NCBI GenBank assembly: GCA_017406465.1 | Contig: JAFQYM010000061.1 | Location: 1 to 64,000 of the forward strand | Length of the DNA: 64,000 nt | Direction of reading: 5' to 3' | DNA from: Kiritimatiellia bacterium | GTDB lineage: Bacteria > Verrucomicrobiota > Kiritimatiellia > RFP12 > UBA1067 | Shown here: positions 37,470-46,196 of the stretch, one piece after another | Position numbering within the stretch: the stretch's first letter is position 1 | How the letters are laid out: each line of letters begins with the position of its first letter | Translations under genes and position numbers: made by a program | The notes under the pieces: model-generated | Seen by the model: the letters and a program-made list of their open reading frames with translations, nothing else | What the model was told of the DNA's origin: nothing | Databases searched by the model: none

Positions 37470-40223
37470 TTATTCCTCTGGAACAGCGTCGAACTGCATG
37501 TCCGGGAAGACCGCCTTTGCGCGATTCAAGTAGTCGGGAAGTTCCTTGACGGCGTTCTTCGCTATCTGCTCTGCGCGCGCAGGAGCCGTTGGATCGTCGC
37601 CACAGATGATCTGCATCGTCAAGGCTGCGCCCATCATGGCGTCGGCCCAGGGCTGCAGGCTCAGGCGCTTGCCGTCGGCGAGCTTGCTGACGTTCTTGCC
37701 CTTCTCAATGAACTTGACGATGAGCTCGTTCAGGTTGCCGTGGAACTGCTGATAGAACTTGACCCACGTCATCTTCATCGGGGTCTTGCCGTCGGGCTTT
37801 ATCAAGCTGATTTCCTTCTCGGTGATGTTTGCAATCTTGAACCGCGCGAGTTTCGACTTTGCAAACTTGTAGTCCTTGCAGTTGGCGATGAACACTTCCT
37901 GGACAGTTGCCATCATCTTGACCTTCTGGATGAACACGTCGGCGTAGATCTGGCTCTCGGAGTACTTGAATTCGTCCTTCACCATCGTCAGCTGGCGTGT
38001 CGCGCCCTTCCAGTCAAGCTGCTTGAAGACGCCGGCGGTGACAAGGGAATCAAACTTTTCCTTTATCTTCTCGTTGTCCGCAGCTATAGTCTCCAGCTTC
38101 TTCCTATTGGCCTCTTCCTGGATCTTTATCGTATTTTCATGTTCTTCGATCTGCTTCAGGCGACGCTCCATTTCTTTCGTGGCCAAGAAGATTCGATCAA
38201 CCGTCTGCTTCACCGCATTCGAGCCCTTGGACTTGATGAAGGACACGCCTTTCTGGATGGCCGTTACGTCGTCTGACGCCTTGATCTGGTCGAATTCGTC
38301 CTTAGCCGCCTGGCTGAAGGACGCCAGCTGCTGCATCGCCGCCTCGTCTGCGCCTTCGACCTTGAAGCTATCGATCTTTTCAATAAGCCCGTTGATCTTG
38401 TGGCGAATGCGAATTGACGCGGCCTGGCACCCGTACGCGCGCTCCCAGATGATTCCCGTGTCGCGCTTGGCCACCGACAGGATTTCCCTCAACTGAATCT
38501 CAAAAGCCGCCTTGACGCCTTCAACGGTATTAAGGTCGGTGGAAACCGGCGCAGACGCAGTCGGCGTGGCTGCCGCTGGCGTGGCGGCGGCCTCGGCGGC
38601 TTTCTTCTGCGCTTCGGCCGCCTGTGCCATCTTCTCCTTCTGCTCCTTTTCCCAGGCTTCCTTCGCCTTTATGTACGCTTCGTGTTCAGGCGACGCAGGA
38701 TCAGCCTCGTCGTCGTTCGGCGGACGGAACTTTGGAATGTCGGCGACCGCAGCTGCAACCGCCGTGGCCATTTCCTGCATTGCGCCAGCCAGTGCCTGAG
38801 CAAGCGGAGCCGCAGCTGCGGCAAGCGCATTCGTGTCGCCCTCTGTTGTCTTTTCGACGACATTCGTCAGGGCAATGGCCGCAAGGAGTTCGGGGGTCGG
38901 GCCTGGCTTGAGACCTGCGAGAAGCGCGGCGTCGAACTTGCCGGAAAGTTCCTTCATCAACTTGTCAGTCGGTTCCTGGCATGTCTTGAGGGACTTTGCC
39001 GCAAGATCGTCACAATGTTCGGCAAACAGCTCGGCGTTTTTCCTTACGTCGGCAATGGCATCTCTCGCCCTGCTGATGTTGCTTGCAATCTGTTCCTGCT
39101 TCGCCTTCTCTCTCGCATTCTTGTCTGCAATTACGTACCAGACGAGAAGTCCTGCGACAAGACCGATTGCGGCTATGGTTATGCCGATTACGGCAAGCAC
39201 CTTGCCGGCGACTCCGCCTTCTTCCGGCTCTGGCGGAGGCGCAGAGCGAGTGGGCTGTTGCTCGCCGCCGCCCTCTTCGCCCTCACTCGACGTCTTGACC
39301 TTGAAGCGCTTGCGGCCCTTCATCATGATCTTGCGTCCGCCCACTGACGTGCCCGTCGTCGTCTGCGGACCAGCTGCGGAAGCAGTAAGCCCCGTCGCCA
39401 TCACGCGCCCAAATTCCTGGAGAAGCGCCTCGAACGACGGGAACCTGTCTGCCGGGTTGAGTGCGAGCATCTTGAGGACGAGCGCGTCGATCTGCGGAGA
39501 GATGTCGGGGCGTATCGTGCTCGGCGGCACGGGTGTGTCCTCGAAGCGCTTCCTGACCACGGCGGCTGCATCCTCGCCTTCGAAAGGCGCGACGCCGGTA
39601 AGCGCGTGGTAGATCGTCCCGCCGAGGGAATACATGTCGGCGCGATAGTCGACCGGCTCCTTCTTGACCTTCTCGGGGGCGATGTAGTAGGGAGTCCCCC
39701 AGATCTCGTTCGTGTCCTTCTGCATCGCCGCGAGGCCGAAGTCTACGAGCTTCGCGTTGCCGTTCGCATCGAGAAGGACGTTCTCGGGTTTGACGTCACC
39801 GTGGACGAGCCCCTGGTCGGCGGCGCAGCGCAGGGCCTGTGCCACCTGCTCGCAGATCTTCATCACGCGAGGGATGTCGATCGACGCGCCCGCGTTCTTC
39901 ATCAGTTGGTCCAAGGAGCCGCCGGCGACGAGCTCCATCGCGATGTACGGCATGCCGTCGGCAATGCCGTAGCTGTAGATCTGCGCGATGTTCGGGTGGA
40001 TGAGACGCGCCGCGGCCTGGGCCTCGCGCTTGAACTTCTCGACGAACTCCGCGTCGGCGCCGTATTCTTTGAGCATTACCTTGACGGCGACGGGGCGGTC
40101 GAGCATCTTGTCGCGCCCCATGTATACGCCGCCCATGCCGCCGCGACCGAGCTCGCGTTCAAGCAGGAAGTTCCCGGTCTCGCCGAAGACGCCGGGCGTG
40201 GGAATAAGCTGTTCTTCGCTCAT
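37470..40223 (-). CDS. Membrane Ser/Thr protein kinase with large C-terminal coiled-coil region
   Basis: A 917-residue kinase. The start at MSEEQ (40223) overlaps the lepB stop and has GGAGGA. The kinase domain (about 18-275) has GRGGMGGVY, AVKVML (Lys48), HGDVKPENVLLD (HGD in place of HRD) and LVDFGLAA. A membrane helix follows at about 345-368 (VLAVIGITIAAIGLVAGLLV). The remaining 550 residues are Ala/Lys/Glu-rich helices without a known sensor domain. Such kinases are common in PVC bacteria. The sandwich between signal peptidase and fucosidases gives no clear target. Confidence 0.92.
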   Translation of the reverse strand: MSEEQLIPTPGVFGETGNFLLERELGRGGMGGVYMGRDKMLDRPVAVKVMLKEYGADAEFVEKFKREAQAAARLIHPNIAQIYSYGIADGMPYIAMELVAGGSLDQLMKNAGASIDIPRVMKICEQVAQALRCAADQGLVHGDVKPENVLLDANGNAKLVDFGLAAMQKDTNEIWGTPYYIAPEKVKKEPVDYRADMYSLGGTIYHALTGVAPFEGEDAAAVVRKRFEDTPVPPSTIRPDISPQIDALVLKMLALNPADRFPSFEALLQEFGRVMATGLTASAAGPQTTTGTSVGGRKIMMKGRKRFKVKTSSEGEEGGGEQQPTRSAPPPEPEEGGVAGKVLAVIGITIAAIGLVAGLLVWYVIADKNAREKAKQEQIASNISRARDAIADVRKNAELFAEHCDDLAAKSLKTCQEPTDKLMKELSGKFDAALLAGLKPGPTPELLAAIALTNVVEKTTEGDTNALAAAAAPLAQALAGAMQEMATAVAAAVADIPKFRPPNDDEADPASPEHEAYIKAKEAWEKEQKEKMAQAAEAQKKAAEAAATPAAATPTASAPVSTDLNTVEGVKAAFEIQLREILSVAKRDTGIIWERAYGCQAASIRIRHKINGLIEKIDSFKVEGADEAAMQQLASFSQAAKDEFDQIKASDDVTAIQKGVSFIKSKGSNAVKQTVDRIFLATKEMERRLKQIEEHENTIKIQEEANRKKLETIAADNEKIKEKFDSLVTAGVFKQLDWKGATRQLTMVKDEFKYSESQIYADVFIQKVKMMATVQEVFIANCKDYKFAKSKLARFKIANITEKEISLIKPDGKTPMKMTWVKFYQQFHGNLNELIVKFIEKGKNVSKLADGKRLSLQPWADAMMGAALTMQIICGDDPTAPARAEQIAKNAVKELPDYLNRAKAVFPDMQFDAVPEE

Positions 40224-41047
40224 CGTATGATCCTCCATCCGTTGAATGGCCAGAAAACAACGCTGCCGAGGCCTCGCAGCTTGGAGCCGGGAACCGGTCC
40301 CCAGTAGCGGCTGTCGTAGCTATTGTTGAAATTGTCGCCGCAGGCGAAATATTCGTCCTCGCCCATAGTAACCGTCTTTGGAAGGTCTTCGCGCACATGC
40401 CCCTGCCCGTCGGTCGGCAGATGTTCAAGTTCATAGGTCTCGCCAGGTGTCGCCTTCATGCGCTTGATGTAGTGGGTGCCCTGCGGAAGCCCCTCAATCC
40501 CGGTCGTCGAGAAGATCATCACGTCGCCGTTGCGGGGCTTCCTGAAGTTCCATATCCAGCGGTTCACGAAGATAAAGTCGCCCGTCACTATCGCGCCCTT
40601 CCAGAACGTTTCGCCCGCGCGGAAATGGCGACCCGCTATGGAGCGACACGCATCTGTCGGCAACTTGAACGTCTTGTCGCTCGCACCGATGCGGATGTTG
40701 GCGAAGCCGTCGTTGCGCGGCATTACACGCGCCATGCCGGACGCGGGCGCCTTGTAGTCTACGACTCGTTCGCCAGTCCACAGCCACTTCAAGATCGAGA
40801 GCGGAAAGGCGTCCCACGTCTTCTGCTCGACGTTCGCGACGGTGTGGTAGCCCCAGAGCGTCTCCTGCATCGAGCCGGTCGGAATGTTGAACGGCTCGTA
40901 GAAGTATGCGCGAAACGCCATCGCGACGGAAATCGCGACGACGAGCGTGTCAAGCCACTCGCGGCCGTAGTCCTGCCAGGTCTTGGCGTGTCTTTCTGAC
41001 GTCGTCGGCCCGTCCGGAACCCGAAACCCCTCTGTAATTTCGCTCAT
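40220..41047 (-). CDS. lepB: Signal peptidase I, with Arg at the catalytic Lys position
   Basis: A 275-residue S26 peptidase that would cleave signal peptides at the outer face of the inner membrane. It has one N-terminal membrane helix (LDTLVVAISVAMAFRAYFY), box B NIPTGSMQETL with Ser59, box D RNGDVMIF and box E-like GDNFNNSYDSRYWGPVPGSK. The general-base Lys, which in LepB follows FILVE, corresponds here to Arg163 in GDFIFVNRWIW (codon CGC at 40561-40559). Either another Lys substitutes or this copy is impaired. Its ATG overlaps the guaB stop. Confidence 0.9.
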   Translation of the reverse strand: MSEITEGFRVPDGPTTSERHAKTWQDYGREWLDTLVVAISVAMAFRAYFYEPFNIPTGSMQETLWGYHTVANVEQKTWDAFPLSILKWLWTGERVVDYKAPASGMARVMPRNDGFANIRIGASDKTFKLPTDACRSIAGRHFRAGETFWKGAIVTGDFIFVNRWIWNFRKPRNGDVMIFSTTGIEGLPQGTHYIKRMKATPGETYELEHLPTDGQGHVREDLPKTVTMGEDEYFACGDNFNNSYDSRYWGPVPGSKLRGLGSVVFWPFNGWRIIR

Positions 41048-42540
41048 GTCCTGTAGTTAGGAGCTTCCTTGGTGATCGTAATGTCGTGCGGACGCGCCTC
41101 GCGCTGGCCTGCCGCCGTAACGCGGTAGAACTTGCCGCGCTCCTGAAGTTCCGCGATCGTCTTGGTGCCGCAGTAGCCGAGCGACGCCTTGAGCCCGCCG
41201 CAGAACTGCGTCATGATCGACTTCACACGGCCGGAGTAGGGAACCATTCCCTCTATGCCCTGCGGAACGAGATCGTCCTCCGCCTCGTTGTCCTGGAAGT
41301 AGCGCGCACGCGAGCCCTTGCCGTTCTTGAGCGCGGCCATCGAGCCCATGCCGCGATAGACTACATACTGGCGGCCGTTCGAGTATATCTTCTCGCCAGG
41401 GCTCTCCTCGGTGCCGGCGAGGACGGAGCCGAGCATCACAGAATCCGCGCCCGCGGCAAGGGCCTTCGGAACGTCGCCAGAGAGCTTGATGCCGCCGTCG
41501 GCAATAACGGCGACTCCCGTGCCGCGAAGCGCCTTTGCCGCGCTGTAGACGGCGGTGAGCTGCGGGATGCCGACGCCGCAGACGACGCGCGTAGTGCAGA
41601 TCGAACCGGGGCCGATGCCGACCTTGACGGCATGAGCGCCGCACTTCGCGAGCGCCTTTGCGGCCTCGCCCGTAGCGATGTTGCCTGCGATGACGTCGAC
41701 CTTCGGGAAGTGCTTTACGATGTACTTCGTCATCTCCATTATGCCCTTGGAGTGGCCGTGCGCGGAATCGACTACAACGCAGTCGACGCCAGCGTCCGCG
41801 AGCTTCTCCATGCGCGTAAGGTCGCCCTTCCCGCCGGAAACCGAAGCCGATACCCTGAGACGGAACTTGTCGTCGCAGTTGTAGGCCGCGTTCGGGTTCT
41901 CGATGATGCGAGCGACGTCCGTGAAGCTGTAGAGCCCAACGACGCGGCCGTCTTTGTCGACGAGGGGGAGCTTGCCGACTTTCGCAGCGCGCATCAGGTC
42001 GTATGCCTTCTTGAGCGAAGTGCCGGGCTTTGACGTGATCGGCGCGGGCTGCATGACGTCCTTGAGCTTCTTTGCCTCCATCGGCGCGAAGCGCATGTCG
42101 GACGAAGTGATCATTCCGACGAGCCGGTCTTCGTCGTCAAGCACTGGGAAACCGTTGAACTTGAGCCCCATGCGCTTCTTCTCAGAACGGAGGAACGAGA
42201 TGTCGTCGTTCGCATGGAAGCAGATCGGCTTCGCGATCATGCCGTTGAGGTAGTTCTTTACCTTTGCGACTTCCTTCGCCTGGTCGTCTTCCTCGAGGTT
42301 CTTGTGGATCACGCCGATGCCGCCCGCTATCGCCATCGCAATCGCCATCGGTGCCTCGGTCACAGTGTCCATCGCAGCCGAGATGAACGGAATCTTCATC
42401 GTCGTGCGGCTCGTGAGCTTCGTCTCGAGCGAAGCGTCGTCAGGTAGAAAGTCGGCATATTGCGTGACAAGCGTCACGTCGTCGTAAGTAAGACCCTCGT
42501 AGGGGAAAGTCTTCATGAAAGCGTCAAGATACTTGTTCAT
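41044..42540 (-). CDS. guaB: IMP dehydrogenase
   Basis: A 498-residue enzyme oxidising IMP to XMP with NAD+, the committed step of GMP synthesis. [18 protein letters not shown], two CBS domains (about 95-215), [24 protein letters not shown], the catalytic-Cys loop [37 protein letters not shown] and the flap [10 protein letters not shown] are all present. The start at 42540 follows GAGGTG; an upstream in-frame ATG (42561) adds seven residues. A consensus-like promoter lies at 42579-42607. It is the first gene of a transcript continuing into lepB and the kinase. Confidence 0.97.
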   Translation of the reverse strand: MNKYLDAFMKTFPYEGLTYDDVTLVTQYADFLPDDASLETKLTSRTTMKIPFISAAMDTVTEAPMAIAMAIAGGIGVIHKNLEEDDQAKEVAKVKNYLNGMIAKPICFHANDDISFLRSEKKRMGLKFNGFPVLDDEDRLVGMITSSDMRFAPMEAKKLKDVMQPAPITSKPGTSLKKAYDLMRAAKVGKLPLVDKDGRVVGLYSFTDVARIIENPNAAYNCDDKFRLRVSASVSGGKGDLTRMEKLADAGVDCVVVDSAHGHSKGIMEMTKYIVKHFPKVDVIAGNIATGEAAKALAKCGAHAVKVGIGPGSICTTRVVCGVGIPQLTAVYSAAKALRGTGVAVIADGGIKLSGDVPKALAAGADSVMLGSVLAGTEESPGEKIYSNGRQYVVYRGMGSMAALKNGKGSRARYFQDNEAEDDLVPQGIEGMVPYSGRVKSIMTQFCGGLKASLGYCGTKTIAELQERGKFYRVTAAGQREARPHDITITKEAPNYRT

Positions 42541-42578
42541 ATTCACCTCATGCGGGCGCAAGCGTCCTTTTTACGGAC

Positions 42579-42607
42579 ATTATACTCTTTTCCGCGCGAC
42601 TCCGCAA
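42579..42607 (-). promoter_or_regulatory. guaB promoter
   Basis: On the minus strand TTGCGG (42607-42602), a 17-nt spacer and TATAAT (42584-42579), about 40 nt before the guaB start. It separates guaB from folD upstream. Confidence 0.7.
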
Positions 42608-42652
42608 TGGCGAAGTCTGCTATAATTGGTGTCGGTGCAACAGCGGGAAAGA

Positions 42653-43525
42653 CTACTTGGCGACGCGGCGGGCGCTCTCGAGTGTGTTCCAGAGAAGCAT
42701 CGTTATCGTCATGGGGCCGACGCCGCCAGGAACGGGAGTGATCGCGCCTGCGACTTTGGAGCAGCTCTCGAAATCTGCGTCGCCCACGAGCCGGAAGCCC
42801 TTCGGCTTTGTTGAGTCGGGGATCCTGTTCACGCCGACGTCGATCACGACCGCGCCCTCCTTAAGCATGTCGCCGGTAAGCGTGTTGGGCCGTCCTGCCG
42901 CGACGACGACAATATCTGCGTCGCGCGTGAAGTGCCCGACGTCAGGCGTCCCGGTGTGGCAGAGGGTGACTGTCGCGTTCGCCTCCTTGCGGGCAAGAAG
43001 CGCCGCGACGGGCTTGCCGACAATGTTGCTGCGCCCGATCACGACCGCATGCTTGCCGCGAATGTCCATACCCGAGAACTCTATCAGCTTGATTATGCCG
43101 TGCGGAGTGCATGGGAGAAAGCATTCGTCGCCGATCATCATCTTGCCTACGTTGATCGGGGTAAAGCCGTCGACGTCCTTCTCGGGCGCTATCGCGTCGA
43201 TGACCGCCTTGTCGCGTATGTGCTTCGGAACTGGCAGCTGCACGAGGATTCCATGGATTTCGGGATCGCAATTGAGCTTCTTCACGAGCACGACAAGCTC
43301 TTCCTCTGTCGTCTCGGCTGGAAGTCGTATTTCACGCGAAAGCATCCCTGCCTCGACACACGCCTTTTCCTTGGCGGTAACGTAGCTCACACTCGCGGGA
43401 TTGTCACCTACGAGAATAACGGCGAGCCCAGGCGTCACGCCCTTCTCCGCCTTCAGTGCGGCGACTCCAGCCGCGATCTCCCCGCGCAGGTTGCGTGCAA
43501 GTTCCTTGCCATCTATTAACTTCAT
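42653..43525 (-). CDS. folD: Bifunctional methylenetetrahydrofolate dehydrogenase/cyclohydrolase
   Basis: A 290-residue FolD interconverting 5,10-methylene-, methenyl- and 10-formyl-tetrahydrofolate. The start at MKLIDGKELARNLRGEI overlaps the gspK stop (ATGA). Marks: VGDNPASVSYVTAKEKACVE with the catalytic YxxxK, GILVQLPVPKHI, PEKDVDGFTPINVGKM, GKHAVVIGRSNIVGKP and the final TPVPGGVGPMTITMLLWNT. Length is normal. It is the last gene behind the pseudopilin operon, an odd but translationally coupled association; guaB downstream has its own promoter. Confidence 0.97.
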   Translation of the reverse strand: MKLIDGKELARNLRGEIAAGVAALKAEKGVTPGLAVILVGDNPASVSYVTAKEKACVEAGMLSREIRLPAETTEEELVVLVKKLNCDPEIHGILVQLPVPKHIRDKAVIDAIAPEKDVDGFTPINVGKMMIGDECFLPCTPHGIIKLIEFSGMDIRGKHAVVIGRSNIVGKPVAALLARKEANATVTLCHTGTPDVGHFTRDADIVVVAAGRPNTLTGDMLKEGAVVIDVGVNRIPDSTKPKGFRLVGDADFESCSKVAGAITPVPGGVGPMTITMLLWNTLESARRVAK

Positions 43526-44766
43526 TGTGCGGGTTCCTTCCTGTCTCCTACGGGATCTTCCTCCCATTCGACGTAGCGGACGTCCTTGTCCTTCAAGTAC
43601 GCCTTCGCCTTGACAGAGCGCGTCATCCCCATCGACTCGCACTCGATCGTTATCTCGAAAATCGTCGTGTCGTCGGGCTTGAATAGGAGATAGTTGTTCG
43701 CCTCGGTGCCGATCTGGGCACTGGTGCCGCCATAGTCAGAGACGCGCTGCTGGAGATCCTGGAAGTCCTTGTACTGCCACCAGCCAAGCGACTCGTCCAC
43801 ATCGTAGTCTGGTTCCTCGCTCCTTGCGCCAAGAATTGCGTCGATGTTCTCCGTGCTCTTCTCGAGATCCTCCTCGTCTTCCTCGTCGAAAATGCCGGGG
43901 ACCGTCATGAGTTCATCGCGCGTGCAGTCGTTGATGTAGATCTTTGCGCTGCCAAGTGTGTTGAACATGTCGGCTATGCCGCGGACGTGTATCTGGTCCT
44001 TCGGATCCTCCTCGGGGTTCAGTACGCCGCCTGTCAGCACTACAGGGTAGTCGCGGAAGCCACGAATGTAGGAAAGCTCCTTTATGTCCGGAATCGCCCC
44101 GTTGCGAGGATACCGCTTGTCCTCGTCGTCGACCTTGTTGTCTTCGTACTCCTCCTCGTACCAGTTGGATTCGGCCCCGCAGTCCTCGCCGTCGACTGAC
44201 GTAGCATTGTCGTCTGCATCCACCCAGTCGGCAAAGCTCGCGATAAGCAGGTTGATCAGCTTGAAGTGGCTACGAGAATGGTGCTGGGAATCGTAGGCCT
44301 CAACCTCGTAATCTTCGGGGATACCGTGGCTCTTAAGAATCATCTCCCATCTAAGCCGCCAGTTCTGGTCGCCGTCTGGCGTAAGTTCGTTGATGTTCAG
44401 TCCGCGTGTAATGCGAATCTCGACCTTTACGGTGCCAGACTCCGGGTTCTCTTCGTCGACGAGAATAGGCCCTATCACGCAAGGACGACCGCTCTTGAGA
44501 TCGCGCTTCTCCTTGTACCAGCGGTCGTCCTCAAATAGCTTTTCGGCATCTTCGTCCTCGGCCCATTCCGGGGCATTCGAGTAGTCGGCAATCACAACCT
44601 CCGCAAGTATACGCCCGGCTTCCACAAGGCGGTTTACGCGGTTGCGCTCGCGCACATAGACGTTTATCCCCGTCTGGAGATGTGCCTCGGACGCAAAGGA
44701 CAGCACCATGATCGACAGCACGGCGATTATCCAAAGTGCCATCAAAAGCGCACTTGCCCGCCTCAT
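43522..44766 (-). CDS. gspK: Type II secretion minor pseudopilin GspK-like protein
   Basis: A 414-residue protein with a prepilin-like N-terminus (RRASALLMALWIIAVLSIMV, lacking the Glu5 of other pseudopilins, as is usual for GspK). A large alpha/beta domain rich in Asp/Glu follows, and a helix-hairpin-helix-like SAM segment (INDCTRDELMTVPGIFDEED). GspK caps the pseudopilus of the type II secretion system. Overlaps gspJ upstream and folD downstream by ATGA-type junctions. The GspE, GspD and other core genes are not in the window. Confidence 0.85.
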   Translation of the reverse strand: MRRASALLMALWIIAVLSIMVLSFASEAHLQTGINVYVRERNRVNRLVEAGRILAEVVIADYSNAPEWAEDEDAEKLFEDDRWYKEKRDLKSGRPCVIGPILVDEENPESGTVKVEIRITRGLNINELTPDGDQNWRLRWEMILKSHGIPEDYEVEAYDSQHHSRSHFKLINLLIASFADWVDADDNATSVDGEDCGAESNWYEEEYEDNKVDDEDKRYPRNGAIPDIKELSYIRGFRDYPVVLTGGVLNPEEDPKDQIHVRGIADMFNTLGSAKIYINDCTRDELMTVPGIFDEEDEEDLEKSTENIDAILGARSEEPDYDVDESLGWWQYKDFQDLQQRVSDYGGTSAQIGTEANNYLLFKPDDTTIFEITIECESMGMTRSVKAKAYLKDKDVRYVEWEEDPVGDRKEPAQ

Positions 44767-45737
44767 CGCATGCCTCCCCCTGGCGGCGCTCCGCCTCCAC
44801 CGGGACGCATGCCTCCACCCGGCTGGCCGCCGCCTGGCCTGGAGCCCCCGCCTCCAGCGGCTCCTCCGCCACCTGGTTGACCTCCGCCAGGAGGTGTGCC
44901 GCCCGCGCCTCCGCTCGTGCGCCCAGACCCGCCTGAAGAACTACGCCTTGCTCCGCCGCTTTCGCGCGCGGCCTTCTCGGACGGGGGAGCCGCACCATCC
45001 TTTGCCTGCTCGTACAGCGGCATTCGCACAATGCGCATGATAGGCGCCGTGTTCGAGCGATAGGCGCGACCGTCGGGATCGGCAAGGTAGAAAGTGAGCT
45101 CGACCTTGTAGGGCACGGCGTTGGAAGTCTCCCACGTGTCCTCGAAAAGAGATTCGTCATGCTCGGCTTCGACCTTTTCATCCGTCGGGAGGACGCGGCA
45201 GTTGAAGCCCACGATTCCGTCCGCTATTAGCACCGGCTGGTACATTTCGTCGTTGCCAAAGGAGAAGTCGATGTCGTCGCGGTTGTCCTTTGGACGGAGC
45301 GTAACATCTGGGCAGTGGCGTGCATAGAGCCCAGTGACCTCGATTGGCTCAATGTAGTCGTGGTTGCCTTCCTCAAGCACCATGAGCTGGACGCGATGCA
45401 CGGTGTCGGCAGCCGCGCTCTTGGAGCCGACAATCGCCGAGCCGCGCTTCGACCACTCTATCACGTCGGAGCGGTCAGGATCCTCTCCGTCGCCGTTGTC
45501 AGTAAGATAAAAGCCGTAGTCATAGCTCTGCTCGCCGCCATGGGGATAGTACAAGCTCCTTAAGCCGGAGACGACCTGGTTGAGCGCGAAGTCGGTGCGC
45601 TGCATCTTGTCAAGATAGTCCGTGGAAACTTGCCAGCCGTGGGTAACGGAGTTAAACGTCGCCATCGTAAGCGCGGTAAGGATGCCGAGGAGAACGACGG
45701 CGAGAAGAATCTCCACGAGCGTAAAGGCGCGTCTCAT
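44763..45737 (-). CDS. gspJ: Type II secretion minor pseudopilin GspJ-like protein with Gly/Pro-rich tail
   Basis: A 324-residue protein starting at MRRAFTLVEILLAVVLLGIL, a standard prepilin leader with Glu at +5. The body has the GspJ pattern (MQRTDFALNQVVSGLRSLYY, ISFSFGN-like DIDFSFGND, VELTFYLADPDGRAYRS). The last 60 residues are almost only Gly, Pro, Ser, Ala and Arg (repeats such as GGGQPGGGMRPGGGG), which GspJ normally lacks. The overlapping start and stop with gspI and gspK show tight coupling. Confidence 0.82.
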   Translation of the reverse strand: MRRAFTLVEILLAVVLLGILTALTMATFNSVTHGWQVSTDYLDKMQRTDFALNQVVSGLRSLYYPHGGEQSYDYGFYLTDNGDGEDPDRSDVIEWSKRGSAIVGSKSAAADTVHRVQLMVLEEGNHDYIEPIEVTGLYARHCPDVTLRPKDNRDDIDFSFGNDEMYQPVLIADGIVGFNCRVLPTDEKVEAEHDESLFEDTWETSNAVPYKVELTFYLADPDGRAYRSNTAPIMRIVRMPLYEQAKDGAAPPSEKAARESGGARRSSSGGSGRTSGGAGGTPPGGGQPGGGGAAGGGGSRPGGGQPGGGMRPGGGGAPPGGGMR

Positions 45738-46192
45738 TCCTTTTTCCTCCAGAATGTAACGTAGCTTTCCTCCTCGTTCTCGCCACGGCGGTTGTCGCCC
45801 CAGCGTACGATTATGCGCACGGTGTAGAGGTTGCCGAGCCGCTTTATGTCTTCCTCGTCGTCCTTGCGGTTCAGCGCGACGCGCTCCCAAGTGTATCCCC
45901 TGAACTTCTCCTCCTGCTCGCGCGTCATCTTCGGCCCGTGCGAACCGGCAATTATGTCCCACAGCTCCGACGCCTTCGTCTCGCTGACGTCGAGATCCTG
46001 GTCTGGGTCTTGCACGTCCGAGAGCGGATACGCCATTTCCCCGAGATCCATAACCTCCTGAGCCGTCTCAAGCGAAGACGAGGATAGCATCATTTTCTGG
46101 CTCTGCGACATCGAGACGAGTATCGCGGCGAGGCCAGCTCCGAGGATTATCGAGGCGAGAAGGACTTCAAGCAATGTAAATCCGCTTCGCAT
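45734..46192 (-). CDS. gspI: Type II secretion minor pseudopilin GspI-like protein
   Basis: A 152-residue pseudopilin with the leader MRSGFTLLEVLLASIILGAG (cleavage after Gly4, Glu5 of the mature part present). The C-terminal part ends VRIIVRWGDNRRGENEEESY, the W and strand pattern common to GspI. It overlaps gspJ by 4 nt and lies 4 nt after gspH. Assignment as GspI rather than another minor pseudopilin rests on size and order G-H-I-J-K. Confidence 0.78.
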   Translation of the reverse strand: MRSGFTLLEVLLASIILGAGLAAILVSMSQSQKMMLSSSSLETAQEVMDLGEMAYPLSDVQDPDQDLDVSETKASELWDIIAGSHGPKMTREQEEKFRGYTWERVALNRKDDEEDIKRLGNLYTVRIIVRWGDNRRGENEEESYVTFWRKKE

Positions 46193-46196
46193 GACG

